Assembly (NCBI GenBank): GCA_020348765.1
Contig: CP070753.1
Coordinates: forward strand, 2,292,572 to 2,315,017
Direction of reading: 5' to 3'
DNA: 22,446 nucleotides
Source of the DNA: Burkholderiales bacterium
Lineage (GTDB): Bacteria > Pseudomonadota > Gammaproteobacteria > Burkholderiales > Burkholderiaceae_E
The notes beneath the pieces were generated by a model. The model worked only from the letters and a program-made list of their open reading frames with translations, was not told where the DNA came from and did not search any database. Below are positions 1 through 7,655 of this stretch, one piece after another (position 1 is the first letter of the stretch; each line of letters starts with the position of its first letter). The position numbers and the translations under genes are program-made.

Positions 1-791
1 CGCGTGCGCTCGAAGTCGAGCACCGGGAAGTCGGTGCCGAACACGACCTTGTCGCGGCCGTAGCTGTCGATGTAGCGGACGAAGGACTGCGGCCAGTACT
101 TCGGCGCGTGCGCGTCCGAGCCGATGTAGACGTTCGGGTGCTTCCAGGCCATCGCGATCATCTCGTCGGTCCACGGAATGCCGACGTGGATGCCGATCAG
201 CTTCAACTCCGGAAAGTCGCAGGCCACGGCGTCGAGCGCGATCGGCCGGCCGACGCTTCGCAGCGGACGCGCCGGGTCGTAGATCAGCGACTGGCCGACC
301 TGCAGCTGCACCGGGACGTCGAGCTCGACGCACTTGGCATAGAACGGGTACCACTTCGCGTGATCGGGCGGCAGTTCGAACCAGTGCGGGTAGAAGTGCG
401 CTCCGATGAACCCGAGTTCACGCACCGCGCGCTCGAGCGCGCGCACCCCTTCCATGCCCTCGGTCGGATCCAGGCCAGCCAGGCCGAAGAAGCGACCCGG
501 GTGGCGTTCGACCATGCGCGCGACCAGTTCGTAGGGCAGATGCCAGCTGCCCGGGATGCCGAGCTGCCCGGTCCGGGTCGCGACCAGGAACGCCCGCTCG
601 ATGCCCGCGCGATCCATCATCTCGAGCATGCGCTCGAGCGACACGCCTTCGGTCACCGACGCATCGCGCCCGAAGGTACGCCCCCAGAAGGCCTTGCTCC
701 ATGCCGGGCGCAACCGCATCACCTCCGCGGTGATCGGGTTCACCACGCAATCGATTGCGGCGATCGGCGGGTCGGCCTCGGTCGAGGACAC
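1..791 (-). CDS. Amidohydrolase family (Amidohydrolase_2 type) protein, C-terminus cut by window edge
   Basis: Reading the minus strand from a GTG at 791 gives an open frame of 263 codons that runs off the left edge. The protein has the TIM-barrel pattern of the Amidohydrolase_2 (ACMSD-like) family: an N-terminal AAIDCVVNP strand, then GIERAFLVA, a GRFFGLAGLDP segment, FIGAHFYPHW, LIGIHVG and VFGTDFPVLD, where the Asp is the usual barrel-end residue. GTG is preferred because AGGA lies nine bases upstream; a TTG at 800 in the same frame is an alternative. The family normally hydrolyses or decarboxylates small acids with a metal bound by an N-terminal HxH. Here the equivalent stretch, about residues 13-18, reads IDCVVN, so both His are absent. 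The gene is divergent from the ThDP enzyme at 865. The family call is firm; the substrate is unknown. Confidence 0.85.
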   Translation of the reverse strand, partial: MSSTEADPPIAAIDCVVNPITAEVMRLRPAWSKAFWGRTFGRDASVTEGVSLERMLEMMDRAGIERAFLVATRTGQLGIPGSWHLPYELVARMVERHPGRFFGLAGLDPTEGMEGVRALERAVRELGFIGAHFYPHWFELPPDHAKWYPFYAKCVELDVPVQLQVGQSLIYDPARPLRSVGRPIALDAVACDFPELKLIGIHVGIPWTDEMIAMAWKHPNVYIGSDAHAPKYWPQSFVRYIDSYGRDKVVFGTDFPVLDFERT

Positions 792-864
792 GGTCGGCAA
801 TCCTGCTAGAGTGGCGCCAAAGCGCGCCTTCCGGACGAGTGCGCACTGATTATAGGCGAGGGCA
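792..864. promoter_or_regulatory. Divergent control region with minus-strand TATAAT and a 10-bp palindrome
   Basis: This 73-base gap separates the two divergent genes. On the minus strand a perfect TATAAT lies at 854-849, facing the amidohydrolase and about 58 bases from its GTG. I see no good TTGACA-like box upstream of it. Directly downstream lies the perfect palindrome AGTGCGCACT (838-847), where a repressor could cover the start of transcription. For the plus-strand gene, AGGCGAGGG at 854-862 is the ribosome binding site; no convincing plus-strand -35/-10 pair was found. Confidence 0.4.
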
Positions 865-2667
865 ATGACCACCGAGCGTGCCGGGAAGTCGACCCGAGAC
901 GCGGCCGCGCCGTTCCCGGTCGGCGCGCAGGATCCGCCCGCCCCACGGCATCCGGCGGCCGCGACGGATCGAGACGGCGCGACGCACAGTGCGGGCTGGC
1001 TGCTGCTGCGCCTGCTTGCATGCCGCGGCGTCGACTATTTCCTGGCCAATTCCGGCACCGACTTCGCGCCGATCGTCGAGGCGCTGGCCAGCGTGGCACC
1101 CGATGTGCCGCCGCGACCGCGCCCGCTGCTGGTTCCGCACGAAAGCGTCGCCGTCGGCATGGCCCACGGCGCGACACTGGTCACCGGGCGGCCGCAGTTC
1201 GTCATGGTGCACGTGAACGTCGGCACCGCCAATGCGCTGTGCGGGCTGATCAACGCGGCGCGCGAGAACGTGCCGATGCTGCTGGCCGCCGGGCGCACGC
1301 CCTGGTTCGAGTCCGGCGCGCCCGGCGCCCGTTCGCTGAACGTCCACTGGGCACAGGAGATGTTCGATCAGGCCGGCATGGTGCGCGAGCATGTCAAGTG
1401 GGACTACGAACTGCGCGACGCGCGCCAGCTCGAGTCGGTGATCGATCGTGCGTTGGCGATCGCGGCGAGTGCGCCTCGCGGGCCGGTCTACCTGTCGTTG
1501 CCGCGCGAGGTGCTGGCACAGCGAGCGGCGGCGCCGGGCGCTGCCGGCGCATCGCTCGCGCCGGCAGCGCCCGCCGTGCCGGACCCAGGTGCGATCGAGG
1601 AAGTCGCGCGCATCCTGGCCGGCGCCCGCCAGCCGATCGTCGTGACCGCACGGGCCGGCGCCGATCCGGCCGTCGTGCCGATGCTCGAGGCATTCGCGCA
1701 CCGGCTCGCCGCACCGGTGATCGAGTTCCGGCCCCGGCACCTGTCGCTCGCCTGCGATGCACCGATGCACGGCGGCTTCGAGGTCGGCCCCTGGCTCGAC
1801 GCGGCCGACGCGATCCTCGTGCTCGATTGCGACGTGCCCTGGATCCCGTCGCTGAAGGCGCCACGCCCGGACGCGGTCGTGATCCACGCGGCAGCCGACC
1901 CGCTGTTCACCCGCTACCCGGTCCGCGGCTTTCGCGCAGACATCGCGATCGCGGCCGCGCCGCGTGCGGTCCTGGGCGCACTGGCGCCCGCGCTCGATCG
2001 GGCGCTGGCAGCGCATGCGCCGGAAGCGCTCGCTGCGCGGCGCACGGCGATCGCACAGGCCGGCGCCCGGCGTCGGGCCGCGCTGCGCGAGCTGATCGAG
2101 AGCGGCCGCAATGCGCGACCGATGGGCCTGGCCCATGTCAGCAACGCGTTGCGCGCGGCCGCGCCCGAGGACGCGGTCTTCGTCAACGAGTATTCGCTGG
2201 TGCCCGCAGCGCTCGGGCTGCGCCGGCCCGGCAGCTTCTTCGGATCGAGCCCGGCCGGCGGGCTCGGGTGGGGGCTGCCGGCTGCGCTCGGCATCAAGCT
2301 CGCGGCACCCGATCGTTTCGTGGTCGCGGGCCTTGGGGATGGCAGCTACGAGTTCGCCAACCCGATCGCCTGCCACCATGCGGCCGCGATGCACGGGCTG
2401 CCGGTGCTGACCGTGGTGCTGAACAATGGCGGATACGCGGCAATCGACCGCGCCACGCGGGGCATGTATCCGGAAGGCAGCGCGGTGCGCACGGGCATGC
2501 CGCTGATGTCGCTGGCGCCGTCGCCGCACTATGCCGATGTCGTGCGTGCCTGCGACGGACACGGCGAGCGCGTCCTGGACCCGGGAGAGTTGCCGGACGC
2601 GCTGGCGCGCGCGGTGAAGGCGGTTCGAGGCGGCAGGCAGGCACTGGTGGACATCGCCTGCGCCTAG
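865..2667 (+). CDS. Thiamine diphosphate-dependent enzyme, acetolactate synthase/benzoylformate decarboxylase superfamily
   Basis: This is a 600-residue protein with the three-part ThDP-enzyme plan. The N-terminal PYR domain (about 42-215) carries PHESVAVG with the cofactor-activating Glu at residue 93. A central domain follows (about 235-390). The C-terminal PP domain has the ThDP/Mg motif from GDG (491-493) to NNGGY (520-524). Such enzymes cleave or join 2-oxo acids or decarboxylate acyl-CoA compounds; the substrate cannot be told from sequence. The first 40 or so residues are rich in Ala, Pro and Arg and precede the conserved fold, but no better start exists and AGGCGAGGG sits just before this ATG. 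The gene stands alone, divergent from the amidohydrolase and convergent with the isochorismatase-like gene, so a link to the downstream operons is only inferred. Confidence 0.88.
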   Translation: MTTERAGKSTRDAAAPFPVGAQDPPAPRHPAAATDRDGATHSAGWLLLRLLACRGVDYFLANSGTDFAPIVEALASVAPDVPPRPRPLLVPHESVAVGMAHGATLVTGRPQFVMVHVNVGTANALCGLINAARENVPMLLAAGRTPWFESGAPGARSLNVHWAQEMFDQAGMVREHVKWDYELRDARQLESVIDRALAIAASAPRGPVYLSLPREVLAQRAAAPGAAGASLAPAAPAVPDPGAIEEVARILAGARQPIVVTARAGADPAVVPMLEAFAHRLAAPVIEFRPRHLSLACDAPMHGGFEVGPWLDAADAILVLDCDVPWIPSLKAPRPDAVVIHAAADPLFTRYPVRGFRADIAIAAAPRAVLGALAPALDRALAAHAPEALAARRTAIAQAGARRRAALRELIESGRNARPMGLAHVSNALRAAAPEDAVFVNEYSLVPAALGLRRPGSFFGSSPAGGLGWGLPAALGIKLAAPDRFVVAGLGDGSYEFANPIACHHAAAMHGLPVLTVVLNNGGYAAIDRATRGMYPEGSAVRTGMPLMSLAPSPHYADVVRACDGHGERVLDPGELPDALARAVKAVRGGRQALVDIACA

Positions 2668-2673
2668 GACATC

Positions 2674-2709
2674 GCCCGGCTTGTCATGTTCCGCAGCGAT
2701 GCGCCGGGC
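2674..2709. terminator. Candidate hairpin between convergent genes
   Basis: GCCCGGC at 2674-2680 pairs perfectly with GCCGGGC at 2703-2709 across a 22-base loop. It lies in the 53-base gap between the stop codons of two convergent genes, where a bidirectional terminator is expected. There is no T-run on either side and the loop is long, so this is weak. Confidence 0.3.
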
Positions 2710-2720
2710 TCGGCAACGGG

Positions 2721-3416
2721 TCAGCGCCGCCCCGCCTCGAGCATGGCGACCACTTCGCCGGTATCGCGCACGTCCCCGAAGAACTGGATCACCGTGCCCA
2801 GTGCCGCCGCGTGCTCGGCCGCCGAGCGGGCCGCGTTGGCGTCGGCGACCATGACCACCCTGAAGTCGCCCATCATCGCGTCGCGCGCCGAGGCCTCGCA
2901 GCACACGTTGGTCAGCACGCCGGCGATCAGCACCGTGTCGATGCCGCGCTCGCGCAGCATGCCCGGCAGCGGGCACGCCCCGGGAAAGAAGGCGCTGTAG
3001 CGCCGCTTGGTGACCCGCAGGTCGGACGGCTCGACCGCCAGCTGCGGCCACAGCGCCTGGCCGGGGGCGCCGGCCGACAGCGCTGCGAGCACCTGCTCGG
3101 CGAGTTCCGGTCGCACCATGGTGTCGAAGTAGAGCGGCCAGCTGCCGCGCTCGAACAGCGCCTGCACCCAGGCCACGGTGCCGCCGGCATCGCGCAGTGC
3201 GCCGGCCAGCCGATTGATGTTCGGCACGATCGACTGCCCCGGCGGCGTTTCCACCGGCGCGCCGGCCTCGAGAAAGGCCACCTGCATGTCGATCACGACC
3301 AGTGCCACGCGCTCGGGCTGCAGCGCGTCGAAGACATGCAGCCGCCCGCGGCGCTCGCGCATGCGCGCGACGATCACCGGGTCGATGCCGTAGTCGGCGG
3401 GGGTGTCAGTGCTCAT
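2721..3416 (-). CDS. Isochorismatase-family cysteine hydrolase
   Basis: This 231-residue protein has the full cysteine-hydrolase pattern. The catalytic Asp43 lies in VVIDMQVAF, Lys137 in VTKRRYSAFF, and the nucleophile Cys172 in GVLTNVCCEASARDA, next to a second Cys at 173. The family includes isochorismatase, nicotinamidase, N-carbamoylsarcosine amidohydrolase and maleamate amidohydrolase, so a C-N hydrolase acting on an amide or carbamoyl group is more likely here than isochorismate cleavage. The ATG at 3416 (MSTDTPADYG) is the start that leads straight into the family fold; the longer upstream frame has no family similarity. No strong Shine-Dalgarno sequence is visible. The gene faces away from the hyuA-like gene across a 364-base gap. 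It may act on a carbamoyl or amide product of the neighbouring hydantoinase-like enzymes (inference). Confidence 0.88.
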   Translation of the reverse strand: MSTDTPADYGIDPVIVARMRERRGRLHVFDALQPERVALVVIDMQVAFLEAGAPVETPPGQSIVPNINRLAGALRDAGGTVAWVQALFERGSWPLYFDTMVRPELAEQVLAALSAGAPGQALWPQLAVEPSDLRVTKRRYSAFFPGACPLPGMLRERGIDTVLIAGVLTNVCCEASARDAMMGDFRVVMVADANAARSAAEHAAALGTVIQFFGDVRDTGEVVAMLEAGRR

Positions 3417-3489
3417 CACGGATCGAATCGGCGAGCGATGCTTGCGCCTGCAAGGCGTTCCGCGGCCGGCGAGCCCGGTGCGCCGCGTC

Positions 3490-3554
3490 GCGCCCGCGCG
3501 CCCGCGCGCCCAGCGCCCAGCGCCCGACGGCCAACGGCCAACGGCCAACGGCAC
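3490..3554. repeat. Tandem repeat: two 8-mers then seven 7-mers in one phase
   Basis: Two copies of GCGCCCGC (3490-3497, 3498-3505) run into heptamers. These are GCGCCCA twice (3506-3519), GCGCCCG (3520-3526), ACGGCCA three times (3527-3547) and ACGGCAC (3548-3554). The heptamer frame is unbroken while the unit changes from GCGCCCA to ACGGCCA. It lies between two divergent genes and encodes nothing supportable. Confidence 0.85.
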
Positions 3555-3575
3555 ATGATACCGGCGATCGCGCGA

Positions 3576-3593
3576 CCGGCGGCGCAACGCCGG
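3576..3593. other. Short inverted repeat
   Basis: CCGGCG (3576-3581) and CGCCGG (3588-3593) form a six-base-pair stem around the loop GCGCAA, just after the tandem repeat. Stems this short are common by chance in such GC-rich DNA. Confidence 0.3.
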
Positions 3594-3632
3594 CCTGCGA
3601 TCGGTGCCGGGCGCCGCGGTCCCGGGAGGGCC

Positions 3633-3662
3633 TTGACGCTCGAGCACGCGATCCCGTCTACT
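3633..3662 (+). promoter_or_regulatory. Possible sigma-70 promoter for the hyuA1 operon
   Basis: TTGACG (3633-3638) is followed after 18 bases by TCTACT (3657-3662), a five-of-six and four-of-six match to the consensus boxes. Transcription would begin near 3669 and leave a leader of about 110 bases containing the 3684-3707 hairpin. Prediction only. Confidence 0.35.
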
Positions 3663-3683
3663 TCGACCGGGTGGCAAAGCGCA

Positions 3684-3707
3684 GCGCCGGGCACTGCCTC
3701 CCGGCGC
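3684..3707 (+). other. Leader hairpin upstream of hyuA1
   Basis: GCGCCGGG (3684-3691) pairs perfectly with CCCGGCGC (3700-3707) around an eight-base loop. It lies between the possible promoter and the hyuA1 start. There is no T-run after it, so it is not a classical terminator. It could shape or protect the leader. Confidence 0.4.
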
Positions 3708-3780
3708 CGCGGCGAGCCCCCGCGCGGCCTGAGCGGATGCGTCGCGCCGCGCCGGCAGCGCCCCGGAGACAGCCGGACCC

Positions 3781-5856
3781 ATGACGTTCAAGCTAGGCAT
3801 CGATGTCGGCGGGACCTTCACCGACTTCCTTCTGATGGGGCGGGGCGGCCGGACGTTCGCGCACAAGGAACTGTCGAGCCCCGCGGACCCGTCGCTGGCG
3901 GTGATGAACGGCTTGCGTGCGCTCGCCGATTCGCAGTCGCTCGATCTCGAGCGCTTCATGCGCGAGATCCGCATCATCGTTCACGGCACGACGGTGACCA
4001 CCAATGCGGTGCTCACGGGCCACACCGCGCGCACCGGCCTGCTCACCACCCGGGGCTTTCGCGATGCCCTGCAGATGCGCCGCGGCGTGCGCGAGATCAT
4101 GTACGACAACCGCTACCATCCGCCGCCGCCGATCGTGCCGCGGCACCTGCGGCTGGCCGTGACCGAGCGAATCGATGCCGAGGGTCGGGTCGTGACCGCG
4201 CTCGATGCGCACAGCGTGCGCGAGGCCCTGCAGGCTCTCGCCGCGGCACAGGTCGATGCGATCGCGATCTGCTTCCTGCACGCCCACGCGAATGCCGAAC
4301 ACGAGGCGCAGGCCGCGCGCGTGGTGCGCGAGGCGATGCCCGAGTCCTACGTGTCGGTTTCCTCCGAGATCGTGCCGCAGGTCCGCTTCTACGAACGCAC
4401 CAGCACGACCGTGCTCAATGCCGGCGTCGGGCCGATCCTGGCGGGCTACCTGCGCAATCTCACCGGCCGCCTGGCGCAGGCCGAGTATCGGGGCGTGCTG
4501 CTGATCATGCAGTCGAACGGCGGCGTCGCCACGGCCGCAGCGGTGTCGGAGCGTGCGGCGACGACGCTGCTGTCCGGACCGGCCGCCGCGCCGGCCGCCG
4601 GCCTGGCCTGCATGGCGGCGGCCGGGGGCAGGAGCTTCATCACGGTGGACATGGGAGGCACCAGCTTCGACGCGGCGCTGGTGCGCGACGGCGAACCCGA
4701 GGTCACCACCGCGGCGACGGTCAATCGCTACGCGCTGGCCCTGCCGAGCATGGAGATCAACACGATCGGCGCCGGCGGCGGCTCGATCGCCTGGATCGAT
4801 GCCGGCGGGCTGCTGAGAATGGGCCCGCAAAGCGCCGGCGCGGCGCCGGGTCCGGCATGCTACGGTCTGGGAGGAAGCGAGCCGACCTGCACCGACGCCG
4901 ACCTCCTGCTCGGCTTCCTGTCGGCCAGCTACTTCGCGGGTGGCCGCATGAAGCTCGACTCGGATGCCGCGCAGCGCGCGATTCGCGAGCGCATCGCGGC
5001 GCCGCTGGGCATGGATCCGGTCGAAGCGGCATTCGGAATGTATCAGGTCATCAACGTGAACATGGCTTCGGCGATCCGCGAGATCTCGGTCCAGAAGGGC
5101 TACGACCCGCGCGAGTTCCCGCTGCTGTGCGCCGGTGGCGCCGGACCGATCCACGGCGCGGCCATCGCCGCCGAGCTCGGGATACGCAGCAACGTCGTGC
5201 CGCGCGACGCGTCGATCTTCTGCGCCTCCGGGATGCTGTGCACCGACCTCAAGCGCGACTACGTGCGCAGCCTGGCGCAGCCGCTGCCGCAGGATGGCGA
5301 GACCGACGCGCGAATGCTGGCGCTCGTCGACGAAATCGAGCACCAGGCCCGTGCAACGCTGGCCTCCGAGGGCATCGCCCGCTCCCGCCAGCGCTTGCGC
5401 TTCGGCGTCGACCTGCGCTACCTCGGGCAGTACCACGAGGTCAGCGTTCCGGTCCCGGAGCGGCTGCTCAGGAACGCGCGCTGGGGCGCGATTCGCGAGC
5501 GCTTCCACGCGCGACACGACCGGATGTACGGCTACTCGCTGCAGGAAGAAGGCACGCCGGTGGAGGTCCTGAACCTGCGCCTGACGGCCACCGGCGTGAC
5601 GGTCAAGCCGCCGCCGCAGCGGCAGCCGCGGCGGCGCGCGAGCCCGGCCGCGGCACTGAAGGCGACGCGACCGGCGTTCGCGCCGGCCCGCGGCGCGTTC
5701 GCGCAGGTGCCAGTCTACGACGGGGACCGGCTGGCACACGGCAACCGGGTCGACGGGCCGGCCATCATCGAGAGCGTGCACACGACCATCGTCGTGCCGG
5801 ACGGTCACGCCGCACTTTACGATGCGCTGGGCAACTGCCTGCTGGAGGCCGAATGA
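3781..5856 (+). CDS. Hydantoinase A/oxoprolinase-family ATP-binding subunit, copy 1 (acetone-carboxylase beta-like)
   Basis: This 691-residue protein has the HyuA/ASKHA-type ATPase fold. The phosphate-1 loop GIDVGGTFTDF is at residues 6-16. An HGTTVTTNAVL segment follows, then VDMGGTSFD at 289-297, a glycine-rich GAGGGS turn at 330-335, and a C-terminal QYHEVSVPVP/MYGYSLQEEGTPVEV region typical of hydantoinase A and acetone carboxylase beta. The family activates a carbonyl or bicarbonate with ATP, either to hydrolyse a lactam or cyclic imide or to carboxylate a ketone, always with a HyuB-type partner. That partner follows with an ATGA overlap. Length is normal for the family. GGAG stands 12 bases before the ATG. 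A paralogue lies at 12437-14578. The family is certain; hydrolase versus carboxylase is open. Confidence 0.93.
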   Translation: MTFKLGIDVGGTFTDFLLMGRGGRTFAHKELSSPADPSLAVMNGLRALADSQSLDLERFMREIRIIVHGTTVTTNAVLTGHTARTGLLTTRGFRDALQMRRGVREIMYDNRYHPPPPIVPRHLRLAVTERIDAEGRVVTALDAHSVREALQALAAAQVDAIAICFLHAHANAEHEAQAARVVREAMPESYVSVSSEIVPQVRFYERTSTTVLNAGVGPILAGYLRNLTGRLAQAEYRGVLLIMQSNGGVATAAAVSERAATTLLSGPAAAPAAGLACMAAAGGRSFITVDMGGTSFDAALVRDGEPEVTTAATVNRYALALPSMEINTIGAGGGSIAWIDAGGLLRMGPQSAGAAPGPACYGLGGSEPTCTDADLLLGFLSASYFAGGRMKLDSDAAQRAIRERIAAPLGMDPVEAAFGMYQVINVNMASAIREISVQKGYDPREFPLLCAGGAGPIHGAAIAAELGIRSNVVPRDASIFCASGMLCTDLKRDYVRSLAQPLPQDGETDARMLALVDEIEHQARATLASEGIARSRQRLRFGVDLRYLGQYHEVSVPVPERLLRNARWGAIRERFHARHDRMYGYSLQEEGTPVEVLNLRLTATGVTVKPPPQRQPRRRASPAAALKATRPAFAPARGAFAQVPVYDGDRLAHGNRVDGPAIIESVHTTIVVPDGHAALYDALGNCLLEAE

Positions 5857-7655
5857 CCAGGACGTCGAAGGCCGCACGCGAGCTGCGGCGCAAGGCGGCG
5901 CCCCGACCCGGAGCGGGAGCGATCGACCCGATTCAGGTGTCGGTGCTGCAGCGGCGCCTGAAGTCGATCACCGAGGAGATGGGACTGACGCTGCTGCGCA
6001 CGACGCGCTCGCCGATCCTGAACGAGGCGCGCGATTTCGTCACCGGCCTGTACGACGCGAGAGGCCGGATGATCGAACAGACCGAGTACATCCCGGTGCT
6101 CGCGTTCGCGCTGCAGCCGGCCTGCGAGAACGTGGTGCGCTTCTTCGGCGACGACGTCCACCCGGGCGACGTGATCCTGCACAACGACGTGTTCAGCGGC
6201 GGCAACCAGAACAACGACGTGGCGGTGTTCAAGCCGGTCTTCCACGGCGCGAAGCTGGTCGCCTGGGCCGCGTGCAAGGGCCACCAGGCCGACATCGGCG
6301 GCGCGGTGCGCGGCGGATACAACCCCGAGGCACGCGAAGTCTGGCAGGAGGCGCTGCGCATCCCGGCGGTCAAGGTCGTGGAGCGCGGCAGGCTGCGACG
6401 CGACGTGTGGAACCTGATCTTCTCGAACGTCCGGCTCAAGATCGTCGAGGAGGACATCAAGGCGCAGATCGGCGGCTGCACCGTCGGCGAGCGCGGGTAC
6501 AAGGCGCTGATCGAGCGATTCGGCGCCACCAGGCTCGATGCGCTGATCGAACACCTGTTCGACAGCACCGAGAAGATGGTTCGCAGCGAGATCGCGGCCA
6601 TCCCGGACGGCACCTACCGCGGCGAATCCTGGGCCTACTACGACGGCGTCACCGACGGCACGAAGATGCGCATCGCGCTGGCGGTCACGGTCGAGGCCGA
6701 CACGGTGACCTTCGACTTCACCGGCTCCTCGCCGCAAACCCCGGGCTTCGTCAACGCGCCTGCTTCGGCGACCGCCTCGGCGCTGCTGCTGACGTTCCTG
6801 ATGCTCATCAACCCGGACATCCCGCACAATGCGGGCATCCTGCGCCCGATCCGGATCGTGAATCCGGAGGGCTCGTTCCTCAATGCGCGCTTCCCGGCGG
6901 CGACCACGTTCGGCAACTCGATCACCGGACCGACCTCGGACGCGGTGTTCCGGGCGTTCGCCCAGGCGCTGCCCAGGATGGTGACCGCGGGGTGGAACCG
7001 CTTTCTCGGATTCGCAGTGTCCGGACACGACCCGCGACGCGACCGTCCCTACGTGGACATCCTGTTCCTGTCGCTGAAGGGCGGCTCGGGCGGCACGTAC
7101 CTGGCCGACGGCTACGATCACATCGGCCTGATCAATTGCGCCGGCGGCATTCTGGCGCAAGACTACGAGATGTTCGAGATCCACGACCCGCACTTGCTGC
7201 TGCGGCACGAGTACCTGCCCGACTCCGCCGGCCCGGGCCGCTGGCGCGGCGGGCTCGGCGTGGTGACCGAGTTCGTGCTGAACGGAGACGACACGATGGG
7301 CGTGGCATTCGGCGACGGCGTCGAAGAGGCGGCCCGGGCGTTCGGCTTCTTCGGCGGCAAACCGGGCTCGCGCAACCTGATCCGGCTGCACTACCCGGAC
7401 GGCACCGAACGTCTGGCGAAGTCCAAGGAGATCGTCCGCGACATACCGCGCGGGACCGTCTTCCACCAGCTCGCCGGCGGCGGCGGCGGCTACGGTGATC
7501 CGCGCGAGCGGCCGATCGAGCGGGTCCTGGCCGACGTGCGCGACGGCGTCGTGAGCCTCGCTTCGGCGCGCGACGACTACGGCGTCCTCATCGACGCGCG
7601 GACGATGACCGTCGACCGGGTCCGTACCGCAGAGTTGCGGGGCGCTGCGGCATGA
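5853..7655 (+). CDS. Hydantoinase B/oxoprolinase-family subunit, copy 1 (acetone-carboxylase alpha-like)
   Basis: This 600-residue HyuB protein starts at the ATG overlapping the hyuA1 stop (ATGA), which implies translational coupling. A basic extension of about 22 residues comes first, followed by the conserved DPIQVSVLQRRLKSITEEM helix. Next come LRTTRSPIL, DFVTGLYDARG, HND (110-112), GNQNNDVAVFKPVFH and GHQADIGG (143-150). The His and Asp of that last stretch correspond to the metal site in this family. The C-terminus ends in the typical WRGGLGV, FGDGVE, PRGTVFHQLAGGGGGYGDP series. It should be the partner on which the ATP-activated intermediate is hydrolysed or carboxylated. A stretch at 6200-6238 is base-for-base identical to one in the second HyuB gene. 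No acetone-carboxylase gamma-like small subunit is seen in the window. Confidence 0.93.
   Translation: MTRTSKAARELRRKAAPRPGAGAIDPIQVSVLQRRLKSITEEMGLTLLRTTRSPILNEARDFVTGLYDARGRMIEQTEYIPVLAFALQPACENVVRFFGDDVHPGDVILHNDVFSGGNQNNDVAVFKPVFHGAKLVAWAACKGHQADIGGAVRGGYNPEAREVWQEALRIPAVKVVERGRLRRDVWNLIFSNVRLKIVEEDIKAQIGGCTVGERGYKALIERFGATRLDALIEHLFDSTEKMVRSEIAAIPDGTYRGESWAYYDGVTDGTKMRIALAVTVEADTVTFDFTGSSPQTPGFVNAPASATASALLLTFLMLINPDIPHNAGILRPIRIVNPEGSFLNARFPAATTFGNSITGPTSDAVFRAFAQALPRMVTAGWNRFLGFAVSGHDPRRDRPYVDILFLSLKGGSGGTYLADGYDHIGLINCAGGILAQDYEMFEIHDPHLLLRHEYLPDSAGPGRWRGGLGVVTEFVLNGDDTMGVAFGDGVEEAARAFGFFGGKPGSRNLIRLHYPDGTERLAKSKEIVRDIPRGTVFHQLAGGGGGYGDPRERPIERVLADVRDGVVSLASARDDYGVLIDARTMTVDRVRTAELRGAAA
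6200..6238 (+). repeat. 39-bp direct repeat, copy 1 (within hyuB1)
   Basis: These 39 bases, encoding the GNQNNDVAVFKPV core, are identical to 14939-14977 in hyuB2, in the same orientation and about 8.7 kb apart. It is a conserved stretch between duplicated genes rather than a separate element. Confidence 0.85.

Larger units (their letters stand above)
3417..3780. other. 364-base intergenic region between divergent genes
   Basis: No coding sequence is supported here. Open frames that cross it are repetitive or Arg/Ala-rich shadows. It holds a phased tandem repeat (3490-3554), a short hairpin (3576-3593), a promoter-like pair (3633-3662) and an 8-bp-stem hairpin (3684-3707). It ends with GGAG at 3765-3768 before the ATG at 3781. 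Confidence 0.7.

Noticed and set aside
3490..3554. CRISPR-like array
   Set aside because: Units are contiguous 7-8-mers with no spacers, so this is a simple tandem repeat.
3302..3784. Plus-strand frame across the tandem repeat encoding PTANGQ-like repeats
   Set aside because: It reads the heptamer array and part of the opposite-strand hydrolase gene; no domain, no ribosome site, composition driven by the repeat.
1020..5852. Apparent giant fusion upstream of hyuB1 giving a 2211-residue protein
   Set aside because: Only the part from 5853 encodes a real domain. The upstream part is an out-of-frame reading of the ThDP and hyuA1 genes; the ATGA overlap at 5853 is the natural start.
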